Source: Dracaena cambodiana
Taxonomy: Eukaryota > Streptophyta > Magnoliopsida > Asparagales > Asparagaceae
NCBI GenBank assembly: GCA_036321105.1
Contig: JAYEPQ010000003.1
Span: forward strand, 21,964,517 to 22,028,516
Length of the DNA stretch: 64,000 nt
Reading direction: 5' to 3'
Shown piece by piece: positions 22,183 through 32,645 of the stretch (positions are counted from its first letter, which is position 1; every line of letters begins with the position of its first letter). The translations under genes and the position numbers were made by a program. The notes beneath the pieces were generated by a model that saw nothing but the letters and a program-made list of their open reading frames with translations, did not search any database and was not told where the DNA came from.

Positions 22183-25100
22183 TTAATGGTTCAAAAGGGC
22201 CTTTATTTTCTCCTCCGCATCATTAATGTCTTGTTGAAGGATCTCATAAGTTTGAACAGTAGCTTGGCGACGCAGTTTCTCATTACTAGCAATAATATTC
22301 TGCGCTGCAGCAGCCTCCAACGAATCCAATTCAGTTTGCATCAACTGGAGATCTCTGGATATATTGTCCCTCCGACGCGACAAATCGGCGAGATTCTTCA
22401 TCGTCTCATCACGTTCCTTGGTGATCTTGATTAGGAAAGCTTGGGCTTTGGCAATGGCTTGATCATGGCCCTTGACAATTGAAGCTGCGGCTTCCACTTG
22501 AAGAACCAGAGTTTCGCGGTCTGATTGACCCTTTTCTAAAAAGGCCTTGCAAACATCTGCCCTCTCTCGAGTCTCCTTCTGGAACTTAAACTGTTCATCT
22601 CTCAGCTTCTGAAAGATGATTTCCACTGTCTCAGACTTATCAGCACTTCTGGCTTTCGATAGAGATTCAACATGCCTTTGAAGTTGAGTTATCATAAACC
22701 TAGAAGGAGCAGCTCTATTCTTTCCACCAATACTAACAATACCAGTTAGATAAATGTTGAGAACATTGGCAATTGAAGCAAAAGGAACCCCTTTAGTATT
22801 TTATCGATAAAGTGATTCAGAAATTGAAGGAAAGTCTCCACTGTGTTCTTCAGCAAATCATTCTCAAGCATGTCAATCTCTGCATGAGAAGGAGTGATAT
22901 TGGTTGAGGCAGAAGCAGGTTGATCCGCAACCAAGCTAGTAACAGTAGGAATGACACCCCTGGAGATTTCTGCGGAGCTACCAATCACAGTCTCCTGGAC
23001 TATAGCATCAGTTGAAAGAGCGGTCGTGACCAAGGTCGTAGGCATAGCAGCCTCGGGAATCACTGCTTCTGAAGTATCAACCACGGCCGTAGTAACTTCG
23101 GTCGCTCCACCAGTGTCAGCTCCCGTGATGGTATTGTCTGGGGAAGCCACCTTCGCGCCCTCTAAGTCCGGAATCAAAACTGGAGCTAGCAAAAAAAAAA
23201 GAAGAAAATTGACAGTTAAGTATCACAGTATCATTTGATAAAATAGCATAATTGCTGAAGAAAAAAGATGAAGACCTGAAGGTTGGATACCCCAAGTCCA
23301 TACACCTCAGGACCAAACACTTCAGGCCCATATATTTCGGTCCGAATATCCTCGCTCAAAAAGACATATTTACCATGGTCTGAGGGAGAAGTAGAAGAGC
23401 AAAAACTGTAACTACTGGCGTCATCATCATCGCCCCATTCACCTTGGTCTTCAGGAGGAGGTGCTGCTTTTGGGGGATCTGATGCGCGAGTCTCCCCAAT
23501 GATTTGCACTTCATCATCTGTAGTGCCCTGAGCAACAGGAACCACCGAGTCCACTTGTAAAGCCGAAGGAGCACTAACTTCAACGTCGGCCTGGCCAATA
23601 GGAGGAATAGAGTTCTCTTGAGTAATAGGAGTAGGATCACTGCAGAGAACAGGTCCTTGATTCCGACGCCACTTTAGGGAACAGAGAATTAAAGATGAGT
23701 CATCTTCCTCTTCCTCGGGTTCCTCAACAAGGGACTCAGAAACCAGAGTGGGTGTTGCAGTTCCTGTCCCAGACATGGTGCTCTGCGAATCAGTCCTCCG
23801 CGGAATGGTAGGCAGGTCACTAAAACGCCTCAGTCTCTTTCGCTTATGTAAAGATTTCTCGGGAGAAGACTGCGATGGAGGAGAAGTCTTCCTCGACGTC
23901 GGACCAGGAGAAGCATCACGAACAGCTACCTGAACCGGTGCATCAGTGTTCTCTTCCCTTTGTTCCGATTCATTAGATGTGCTGTCCCCCCTAAAATCAT
24001 CCATCCCTACCACTTTTGTGCTGCCGGCCTTCTTTTTCTGGGCATACCAGGATCTGATCTCCCGCAGGCTGGTATGGTGTACGTTGAAATTCTGAGGAGC
24101 GGAGTTAGCATCCGCAAACCATTTACAGAAGCAGAAGCTCATACTCGAATTCGGAGTTTTAAGCAGAAGATCAAATTTGGCTTGAGTTCCACCTGCGACG
24201 AAGTGAAACCAAGCTCGAGCTCCTTCAAGAACATTCCCAACAAAGCTTAATTCTCTATTGGGATTGCCAACGTAAAGCTAATCATACCCAAACTGTCCGG
24301 CAAAGCGACTCAGGTAGTAAGGTTCTATATAGAAAAGGTTCTCCAAACGAAGAACCAGATGCCCTGGGCGGATGTTTATCAACCACCAGAAACATCCTGA
24401 GGAGAGGGTAGTAAATTTATTGACACCAGCAGTGTCCGCGAATTCTTCCCCGTACCCAGCATTTGGAAAGTACAGAAAACATCTGAACAACTCAAAAGTT
24501 GAGAAATGATGAAGGGTCTTGCGGATCGTGGCCATATAACCCCCTCTCCATTGTGACCTCTCGTAGTGCTGCACTTTGGGAGCACTTAAGTCAATCTTCG
24601 AGTCTACAGGACTCATCAAAGTAAGGCAATGTAGAACGAACTAAGTCATCAAATAAGTATAAGGGAGTTCTACACGCGGATTGGGAGTCTTAATGACCGG
24701 ATCTTCTTTCTTCTTTTGCGCCTTCTTCACCTGGCAGAATTTGTCAGATAATCTTCTCAGTCCGCTTTGGATACTGCAAACCATCGCAGGCAACAAACTG
24801 AGCCGCCTACCAAATGCTAGTAGGACGGCTGGGTATACGGCTCTAATGGGTATGTTTTCCTGCGAAGGAATAACACACTTCTTCCGCCATACCATCAAAA
24901 AGCCCGCCAAGAAGGCAGGATCGGATAAAGGCTGGAGGGCCTGATAGTGAAAACTTTCAGAGGACGTTCTAGCCTTGAAGACGTCGTCGTCAGATTCAGC
25001 GACATAAGCATCTGTTCCGAAACTGGCGATTCTTCTCTCAACTTCCATTTCAGAAACTGGAGGAAGGCGAGTAAAGTTAAGACTACCTTTAGAAAAATTG

Positions 25101-26296
25101 GGCAGAAGATACTGCAACAACTTCTTTGGCTTCAAACTACGGGTGCCAGATGTGTGGGTGCAAATATGGTAGTGGCAGAGCAATTCCCAGTAAGTATTAT
25201 AAATCAAAGGGTCCCGGGTCTTCAACAGATGTTCTTCCCTGATAGGGACATACTCTTCATACGGAATGTCTCCCATGGGTAAGCCCAAAATCTCATACAT
25301 TTCATGAAGAGCGAAATCCAACTCGGCACGAGGGCTAAAGACTGTACAAGTATCAAGATTGTACAATTCCAATAAAGCAAAAAAAATGAAATCTACTAGC
25401 AGGAATACCGTGCAGAACAGCCTTGATAGCACGATATAGCCCCTCATAATGGAGCTGATCCCTGAAGGTTTTCAAGAAGAAGTCGGTCAAGACTGCCCAC
25501 TCTCCTTTTGAAGAGCAATGAACCCATCCAGGGGGACGAAAATCCTGAACAGGAAACTCTCCTTGCTCATTGGTAAATCGGTGCAGGAAAGTCTGTGCGA
25601 TTATGGGAACCTCGCCTCTAGGGGAGGTCATGTTTAAGCAGTCCCGGAAGCAATCCACAAAAGTGTTTTCTACTACCACGAGGAAAAGCACCTTGAGCAT
25701 TGAAGTCCCCCAACAAGATACCGTCTTGTGGCCTGTTTATGTGCCAGTCCATTCACCTAGGCACAGAAAGGGACTGAAAGAATAAGAATGGATAAGATCT
25801 CTCCATATTTGGGAGAAACAAGTGACGACCTTCAACTTGGCGAAGCCACTTTCCAAACCACTGTCGGGCATTGAAATATGGTCCCCAAACAAAAGACAGG
25901 TTTGAGCAATGGAGACCGATTATCTCCTTCGAAAGATACATTGGTCATCAGCTCTCGCAATGATGAGCGAGAAGGGTGGAGAATCTTATCTTCTCTCTCT
26001 TGGCTGTCTGATGTTGTACAATGTGGGAAGACATGACCAAATCTGAACTCTTTCTCCCTATCATAGCCATCAGAGTATCCGAAACAATGGTCTTTAGGCC
26101 AAAGATTCAAGGCATAATCGACTGCAAAAGACATTCAGATTCAAGGTAAAGAAAAAATGATAAGAAAGGGACTGCCTTTCGGAAAGTTTTTATTACCTCC
26201 AATCAAGGGTTCCTGCTGAACCACTATTAAACTGAGGTTGCTCGAGGATCTTGACGACCACTGGCGGCAGCATCAGAGGAAGAAGCTTTCTTCGGC
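22183..26296 (-). pseudogene. Tat-2 large antisense gene, plant-mobile-domain-like plus coiled coil
   Basis: This unit reads against gag-pol. It has a TATATAA box at 26424-26431, ATG at 26296, a likely first intron of 75 nt (GT at 26196-26195, AG at 26123-26122), then broken open stretches: 26121-25832, 25700-25353, 25447-24641, 24619-24278, 24142-23231, 23192-22746 and 22695-22183. The N-terminal half includes AELDFALHEMYEILGLPMGD and EEYVPI, which resemble plant mobile domain proteins; the middle is acidic and Ser/Pro-rich with a basic KRKRLRR; the C-terminus is a heptad-rich coiled coil (LRDEQFKFQKETRERADV). Tat-lineage antisense ORFs are known; the function is not. Several frameshifts are present. 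Confidence 0.65.
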
Positions 26297-26423
26297 ATCC
26301 TTTACAGAGGGAGAAAATCCTTTGCACAGAGAATCAGAAGCTACTGGAGACGAGAAGTCTGAGACGAAGAACTCAGATTTCAAATTTCTTGAGATAAGGG
26401 CAACCTCTCTCGTAAAGTGGAGG

Positions 26424-26431
26424 TTATATAG
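26424..26431 (-). promoter_or_regulatory. TATA box of the large antisense gene
   Basis: CTATATAA on the minus strand, about 128 bp upstream of the ATG at 26296. A TATA-like ATAAATA occupies the same position in Tat-1 (50353-50360), and the intervening 5' leader is purine/pyrimidine-skewed in both. Confidence 0.6.
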
Positions 26432-26564
26432 CCGATGATTTGACGGCCGAGATCTCTGGACAGACATGATATCCGGCTCGAATCGCGTGGATACCTTTTC
26501 ATTTAATTCAGCTCAGGGAAACGTTTCAATTTTGATGCCGTAGGAAAGCAACCGCCTGCCAGCC

Positions 26565-26990
26565 TTCCCGCAAAAGCTCGCGACCCTAATACAGAGTCGC
26601 GCCCCTTCCGAAGATAATTTGCAACCCTAATACAGAGTCATTTTCTACTTAAAAGATGGAGAGTCGCGCCTCTAATACAGAGACGTGTTCCTTCCAAAAC
26701 GAAGATTTGCGACCCTAATACAAAGTCGTTTTCTACTTAAAAGATGGAGAGTCGCGCCCCTAATACAGAGTCACGCCCCTTCCAAAGACAGTTTGCGACT
26801 CTAATACAGAGCCGCTTTCTTCTTAAAAAGTGAAGGCTCGCGCCCCTAATACAGAGTTGCGCCCCTTCCGAAGATAATTTGCGACCCTAATACAGAGTCG
26901 TCTTCTACTCAAAGATGAAGAGTCGCCCCCTAATACAGAGACGTGTCCCTTCAAAAGCAAGAAGCAGTAGTGGTGTTAATACAGAGTCAC
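26565..26990. repeat. Tat-2 3' tandem array (AATACAGAG repeats)
   Basis: About ten occurrences of CTAATACAGAG followed by TCGCGCCCC or TCGTTTTC are arranged as a composite unit near 120 bp: GTCGCGCCCCTTCCGAAGA, then TTTGCGACCCTAATACAGAG, then TTCTACTTAAAAGATGGAGA. It lies between the antisense promoter and the polypurine tract. A shorter related array lies at 60.06-60.20 kb in the third Tat copy. Confidence 0.85.
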
Positions 26991-27078
26991 AGACTTCAAG
27001 TAAACGCAATGAAAGTTATAATACAGAATATTATATCCAAAGTATTCCGAAACTCCTAGAGGAATCATGAGAGTTTTG

Positions 27079-27097
27079 GAAACTTTGGAGGGGGTTT
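27079..27097 (+). promoter_or_regulatory. Tat-2 polypurine tract
   Basis: GGAAACTTTGGAGGGGGTTT directly precedes the 3' LTR start (TGTCGG at 27098). The G-rich run is the expected plus-strand primer. The third Tat copy has TTTGGAGGGCGTTT at the same place. Confidence 0.8.
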
Positions 27098-27825
27098 TGT
27101 CGGAGAAAAATTCTGGAAAAGCAAAGCAGATCCACGAATTCAGAGACAGAAGCCCGCAACTCATCGGATCCGCAAATCTAAGAAACCGAGGTCCGCGAAT
27201 CTAAGAAACTGAGGTCCGCGAATCTAAGAAATTGAGGCTCGTGACCCAGATGACAGAACAGGTTCGCAAATCCAAAGTTGAGATTCGTGACATTACCCAT
27301 AGTGACACTACCCATAGCTTTAGGGTAGGAATTTAATACAAAGTCACCCAACCCAAATAGCAGAGTTGCCACCTCGGATCGTGGGGCTAACTGCCAAACG
27401 AATGCAGCAGCGTCACTTCGGTCGTGGGAGCAACCGCTTAACGAATATGGCGATACTTCTCGAGTAGTGGGAGCTAACGGTCGAGTAAATATGGTGGGAC
27501 ATTACTCTAAGCCTCCTATAAAAGGCGGAGAGCGAAAGAGACACAGACACAGACGGAGAGACACAGACGAACATCTTCTCCCAGAAGTTACCCCTTGTGA
27601 TCAAGAGTAAAGAACCCCTTTTTCTTTTCCTTTTAGCCAACTCAGAGAGATTGTACGGAGTGTCAATGGAGAGCAGGATCGTCCTCCATAGCTACCTAGA
27701 ATCCCAGCTTTAAACAAAGAGGAAAAGTTATCTTCCTCATCTTCTGTAAACGGAAAACCGTCCGATTATAACCCTTTTATTGAAAATACTTCGATATAAA
27801 GAGCATGCAACTTTCACGGCGAACA
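27098..27825 (+). repeat. Tat-2 3' LTR (728 bp)
   Basis: Starts TGTCGGAG and ends GCGAACA. It is 16 bp longer than the 5' LTR, mostly through a duplicated TGACAYTACCCATAG at about 27288-27315. The ATG that starts gag in the 5' LTR is ACG here. GATGG follows as the right target duplication. Confidence 0.95.
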
Positions 27826-28306
27826 GATGGAAGACAGATAAGATTCCAATCAAATTAACACAAGAAGAAGAAAAATAGAATAAAAAAAATAAAATCTCTA
27901 GTACAAGAACAAAAAATATTATATTTCCCATCTGATAATGAATTAGTTATCTTCAAACTGATGCTTTAGATAATTTTTGGGCCGGAGTTTTAATTGCTTA
28001 AAAAAGAGAAATTATTGCTTATACTTCTGGCAAATTTACAAAAGTCCAAGAAAAATATTCTTCATATGATAAGAATTGCTTGCTATCAAATTAGCTTTAA
28101 AATCATTACGCATTTATTTGTTAATAGAAATTTTGTTATTGAAACTGATAATAAATCTGTTGGTCAATTTTCGAAGAAAAAACAATAAATATTCTTAAAG
28201 AAAATCTCAGGAGAATACGAATTGCTCTATATCTGAAAATATTTAATTATGATTTAAAATATATTCCAGGTTATATTAATATTGTGGCTGATTTGTTGAC
28301 TAGATC
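27826..28306 (+). pseudogene. EPRV copy 1 RNase H, after Tat-2
   Basis: Virus resumes right after the 3' LTR. It matches copy 3 RNase H: a YTSGKFTKV segment, then a LINRNFVIETDNKSVGQF-like segment with the catalytic Glu/Asp neighbourhood, and the C-terminal DLLTRS. Frameshifts occur in A-runs around 27935-27960 and 28060. In copy 1 the ORF1 stop seen in copy 3 is altered (TCATGC instead of TCATGA). Confidence 0.8.
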
Positions 28307-28363
28307 ATGCACGAAGATACCCATCTTCGTATCAAGCAACTTGTAGAGCAGGTTAAGTGTCAC

Positions 28364-29582
28364 TGATGAATATCATATATTGTATTTTTTTCCTCTCATA
28401 CTTTATCTATTTTTGTGTATAAATAAATTCTACTCGGGTATTTTTAGTGTCTTTTTCAGGTAATTCGATTCATACAAGGAGATGGCAAGAAATCAAAGTT
28501 GGAGTAGGAAATCAAGCCAGAAAAGTTTCTAAAGTGAGCAAAACTACGAGACTACAATATTCCAGAGACTCAAAGTTAAATACAGTCAAGGAATATTAAA
28601 TATACAAGACAAGACGTTCACGAGGAAAAAGTTTCATGATTTTTTGGAGTAATTTACCCGCTATTTAGTGGTTTTTACCGCCATTTAGCGGCAAATTATG
28701 GGCCCCATGCGCCAAGATTTTTCCCGTGGCTTCGATGTAATTTTGTAGTTTTTCAGTTCTGCTAGAATTAGGGTTTGATTTCCGAAGCTTATATATTGGT
28801 CTATCCTTGTATTCTAAGAGAATCCTGAAGTTTTGTACTCATTTTAATTTAATAAAATTAGGGTTTTGCTGAAGGGGTGGTGGCCACAATACCGTGCTCC
28901 AGAGGTAAGCCATTGCTTGTAATTCTTTATTTGCATTTTAGATAGATTTAATTGCTTTTTATTATATATTTATTTGCTTTCTAGATTAGATTTTATTGCT
29001 TTCTAGAATCATGTGTAGCTAATTAGTTTAGCTCTAGGATGTAGATGAAGGTAGGATCCACCATGTAATTGCTTTCTAATATTTTTCTTCTTAAATAAAA
29101 TAATAAAGACATGATTTCTGTAAAAAAAATTAAAATACAAGAACTCGAAGATTAGGATTTTGATAGGTTATACTTGAATTAGGTTTCTTGATAGCCTATG
29201 CTTAGTTAGGGTTTGGGATTGTTGATTTTATCTTTTTCATTGAATTATCTAAAGATTTAGTTTGTCTTTATGAAAAGTAGTATCTTTGATGAATTATACT
29301 TGCACACCACTTGATAGCTCATACTTAGGGCACTTTAAATAAAAATTAAACTTAAAGATCACATTTTATGAAAGAAGAAGATAATAGAAGTAAGAATATG
29401 GTTGAAAACTAGTGAATTCTAGATCCTAGGCTAATTAGATTAACTCAACTTCAAACTATAATTTTTGGTTAGTCCGTTAGACTAAGGAAAAAGTAAGAAT
29501 CGCAAAAATACCTTAGATCCCTATGGGACGACTTGTATAGCGCTACACCGATATTGTGCGCTTGCAGTAAATTATCACAACA
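28364..29582 (+). repeat. 5' LTR of the 5.5-kb element (1219 bp)
   Basis: Starts TGATGAATATCAT, ends ATCACAACA. Contains CCGCTATTTAGTGG and CCGCCATTTAGCGG hairpin words at about 28678-28702. Nearly identical to the 3' LTR, indicating a young insertion. Confidence 0.95.
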
Positions 29583-29588
29583 AGTTTT

Positions 29589-29606
29589 TGGCGCCGTTGC
29601 CGAGGA
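29589..29606 (+). promoter_or_regulatory. Primer-binding site of the 5.5-kb element
   Basis: TGGCGCCGTTGCCGAGGA, seven bases after the LTR. It is close to TGGCGCCGTTGCCGGGGA, the tRNA-Asp-complementary PBS used by Athila-type and other plant LTR elements. Confidence 0.8.
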
Positions 29607-30229
29607 TCGACGGTGTTTTTCTTGTTTTTTCTAACGTTTTACGGGTTAACAGTGTGTGTTGAGTATACGGAGAATAGATATTGCAGATACAGGAAAACAA
29701 AAAGGATTGGAGAAGCCTCAGAAGTGTGTAGAAGAAACCAGAGAGTATAAATCTCTGGTTTGACCGCATTTAGCTGTAAAAACCGCTATTTAGCGGCTCT
29801 TTAGGTACATCCCGAGCCCAAATTTCCTCCTGTTCTATTATTTGTTTTCCTGGTTCTGTAAAAAAATTCAAAAAAAAATAAATCAATCTTTTTTATTCCT
29901 TTTCCATATCTCTGCCTCTCCACCTTTTTCAAAAAAAAAAAAATGAAAAAAAAATATTTCAAAATCAAACTGGTTGCTATCATTGTCGTAATCCATATCA
30001 TAATTATTATCAGTGTCCATGGATAGGAAGTTCATTAGGACTAGGTCATAATCAAATTCACAACACATATAATGAACCTACGAGTGCTTCTTATACACAA
30101 AATTATAATTATGAATGGATGAATAATTGTAATAATCAAGAGCCATACTAAGAGAGTCCTCCATCTGATCCTTTCTTTATGGGCTATTCATCATCATGTT
30201 CTACATTCAATCATAAATAAGATATTCAA
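29607..30229. other. 5' leader of the 5.5-kb element
   Basis: Untranslated or frameshifted sequence. It repeats the LTR hairpin word: a CCGCATTTAGCTG and CCGCTATTTAGCGG pair at about 29763-29795. From about 30060 to 30225 an open-looking Asn/Tyr/Ser-rich stretch leads in frame with stops into the ORF that follows. Confidence 0.5.
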
Positions 30230-30634
30230 TTGAACATGTTAGATGACAGATTAAAAAGATTAGAAGAAAAATATGCATGTCATGAAAATCTACCTCCAAC
30301 CACTTCATATCTGTCATCAAATATGTACATGGATCCATCATATCATTCTTCAAATTTCACTCATGATCTCGAGATGCAATTATTTGAGAAAAATAAGGAA
30401 AATTATGATCATGAGTCTGAGGAACGAAGACGTAGAATAGAGGAAGATATGGAAGCTTTGCTAAAATCATCATCTCAAAAATCATTCTCTCAAATTGAAT
30501 CTTGTATGGAACATCTTCTCAAAGCGATTTCTCAAGCTAAACTTTTTGGAGATCAACCATCTAGTAGTTTGAACATATCTAACTCCAACGAGCAATCACT
30601 CCAGTCATCTTCTGAAGTAGATGATTCAAAATGA
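30230..30634 (+). CDS. Anonymous gag-like coiled-coil ORF of the 5.5-kb element
   Basis: A 134-residue ORF rich in Glu, Lys and Ser with a helical start (MLDDRLKRLEEKYACHEN) and a heptad-like EERRRRIEEDMEALLKSS segment. Short coiled-coil proteins of this kind occur at the gag position in non-autonomous plant LTR elements, but no retrotransposon gag core or zinc knuckle is seen. It overlaps the next stretch (30621) in a different frame, so the two were probably one protein. Whether it is translated is unknown. Confidence 0.5.
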   Translation: MNMLDDRLKRLEEKYACHENLPPTTSYLSSNMYMDPSYHSSNFTHDLEMQLFEKNKENYDHESEERRRRIEEDMEALLKSSSQKSFSQIESCMEHLLKAISQAKLFGDQPSSSLNISNSNEQSLQSSSEVDDSK

Positions 30635-31330
30635 GTTAAATAATTTTGTGCATGATGAGTCTATAATTCAACATTGTGATCAACCTATTTTAGACAATTG
30701 TGAAAATAATTATGATGAAACTGATGATAAAGAAAATATTTTGCTTGATGATTTATCTCATGGTGAGCTTGCTAGTGACACATTATCATTTGATTCTTTT
30801 GATGGAAATTGTGAAGAAGAATTTTTATCCCTTCATAATAACTTGACTAATTATATGTCTACTAGTATGGCATTTTTTTTTTGAGAATTTTGATGACAGG
30901 TTTGAAGAAAATTTGCATGACAAGCCTATAATACTTGAAGATTGGAAGAAAATACAAAAAAAAAGAGATTATGGTACCTGATGATTTAAAAGAGCCCTCC
31001 AAAATCGAGCTCATGATTCCACAACACCAAAGTGAGTATGTTATTTCACAAGTTGATAAAACCAAAATACTTACTAATATAAAAGATGCTCGTGGATGGA
31101 ATATGAATGATGGTAAAGGTATGCTTTCCAACTTCAAAATTTTATTATTGAATAAAAAAAAAGGTAGAAATAAATTAAGAAAAATAAAAAATAAGATGGA
31201 GAGATTAAATGCAAAATTGACAAAAAGGCTAAGTTTATCCATATCAAAACATAAAAGGACACATTATAAGAGTGGAAAGCGATCAAGAGGTCGTAACCGT
31301 TTGAATTTTCTAATAAGTGTAAAATATTTA
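30621..31330 (+). pseudogene. Anonymous second coding stretch of the 5.5-kb element
   Basis: Acidic segment 30621-30880 (DNCENNYDETDDKENI), broken near a T10 run at 30872-30881, then a basic segment 30935-31330 (KEPSKIELMIPQHQSEY, then RTHYKSGKRSRGRNRLN). The codon pattern decays after about 31330, where the longer ORF runs into T-rich noncoding sequence. Not recognised; it may be the tail of the gag-like protein. Confidence 0.45.
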
Positions 31331-32645
31331 TATAATAGTTTTCTTTTTTTTACTACCCTTGGTTTGTGTATGAGGGCATATACGAGTCTAGGTGTGGGGG
31401 AATGGGTTAGGATATTTTCTTCATATTTTTCTAGGATTTTTTATTTTTTTAGATTCTTTATTTATTTTTTTTTTAGATTTTTGGGTTTCTTTATTTTACA
31501 CTTTGGATAGTTTTTAGGGTAACTAACTGAAAAAAATAAAAATAAAAACTGAAAAAAAATTTAAAAAAATGAAAAGAAAAATAAATTAAAAAAATTTATG
31601 TATTTTTATCAATAGATCAAACTACTTACAGATAAAAGAACAAATTTAGATTTGAAATTGGATAGGAGAGTAGATTGGATGATACACTTTGAATTTTATG
31701 AAAAAGATCAAAATTTGAAAAATAAATATCGCTAATAGTAGTTTTGAGGCAAGTATACATCTATTTTCACTTCACAATAGTTTATTAGGTTAAGGACAAA
31801 GATGATAATGATTGAGTAAGTTTTCTCTCTCTAAACAAAAAAAAAAGAAAAAAATAGAAAAAAAGGAAAAAAAAGTGAGAATAAAATAATGGGGTGCACC
31901 TGGTATTAAGGCAATAGTCTCAAGAGTGAAAAAAGAGTATGATCTAAATAATCGGGTATTTTGCGCCTAAGTAAGCGTAAATATTCGCATGAAAGGTGAA
32001 ATATTCGAAAAAAACGAAAAAGAAAAGAGTATGAACCGAGTAATCGGGTATGTTGTGTGTAAGCAAGCGTGAAAATTCGCATGAAAGGTGAAATATTCTT
32101 AAAAAAAATAAAATAAAATAAAGAAAAAAAATTTTATGAGAGAGGAGATGAATCATGTGTTAGAGTTGGAGTTCAAAGCCAAAATAGATGTATAGGAGCC
32201 AATGGATTATCTGTTAGTGGGTATTGAAAGATAGGATTTAAATTTTTGATTAAAATGATAAGTGTATCTGATATGACGCTCGATTTGAAAATTGATAATC
32301 TAAATGCGTTCTAGAGTTTGTATATTGGTAAGATTAATTGATGAAAATATCATGAAAAAAAGATTTTTCTTTCCTTTGTATAAAATTTCTATTTTTCTTG
32401 ATTTTCAGTTATCCTTATTTTTCTTTTCTTTATTTCTTAATCTATTTTCTTCTTAAATTTTGTGGGTATATTCACTGCAAGCCCTCACGAGACACAACTC
32501 GTCCACTAGGGTAAACTAAGGGTTTAAAGGCTTATTGCACATGCTAAGTGCAATCGCGATTCCTGCGAAAGTGAGTTAGGATTTTTATTTTTCTTTTTAG
32601 GTTTAGGTTTTGCTCGAGGACTAGCAAAAGATAGGTATGGGGGTG
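31331..32645. other. Noncoding 3' internal region of the 5.5-kb element, with PPT
   Basis: AT- and A-rich low-complexity sequence. It contains the GTGTGGGGGAATG word near 31395 common downstream of Athila ORFs, a near-duplicate pair GCGTAAATATTCGCATGAAAGGTGAAATATTC (31970-32003 and 32067-32099), and a G-rich tract GGTATGGGGGTG at 32634-32645 that abuts the 3' LTR as the polypurine tract. A block with GCACATGCTAAGTGCAATCGCGATTCC (32535-32570) is conserved in the minus-strand relatives. Confidence 0.65.

Larger units (their letters stand above)
11420..27825 (+). mobile_element. Tat-2: full-length Tat/Ogre-type Ty3/gypsy element, 16.4 kb
   Basis: The element is bounded by LTRs starting TGTCGG and ending GAACA, and by the 5-bp duplication GATGG (11415-11419 and 27826-27830). 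Order: 5' LTR, tRNA-Arg-type PBS, gag, protease, G-patch-like linker, RT/RNase H, second RNase H, integrase, tandem repeats, two antisense transcription units, a second tandem array, PPT and 3' LTR. Great length, dual RNase H and the PBS fit the Tat/Ogre clade. It is nested in viral copy 1, so it is younger than the viral integration. All genes carry lesions. Confidence 0.95.

Noticed and set aside
23231..24142. A 303-residue open stretch as a captured host gene
   Set aside because: It lies in order within the antisense gene of Tat-2 and has low-complexity acidic and basic composition without a host family match that I recognise.
30862..31242. Hydrophobic 126-residue minus-strand ORF that looks like a membrane protein
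   Set aside because: It is antisense to the Lys-rich coding stretch of the 5.5-kb element; A-rich sequence read backwards gives Phe/Leu/Ile.
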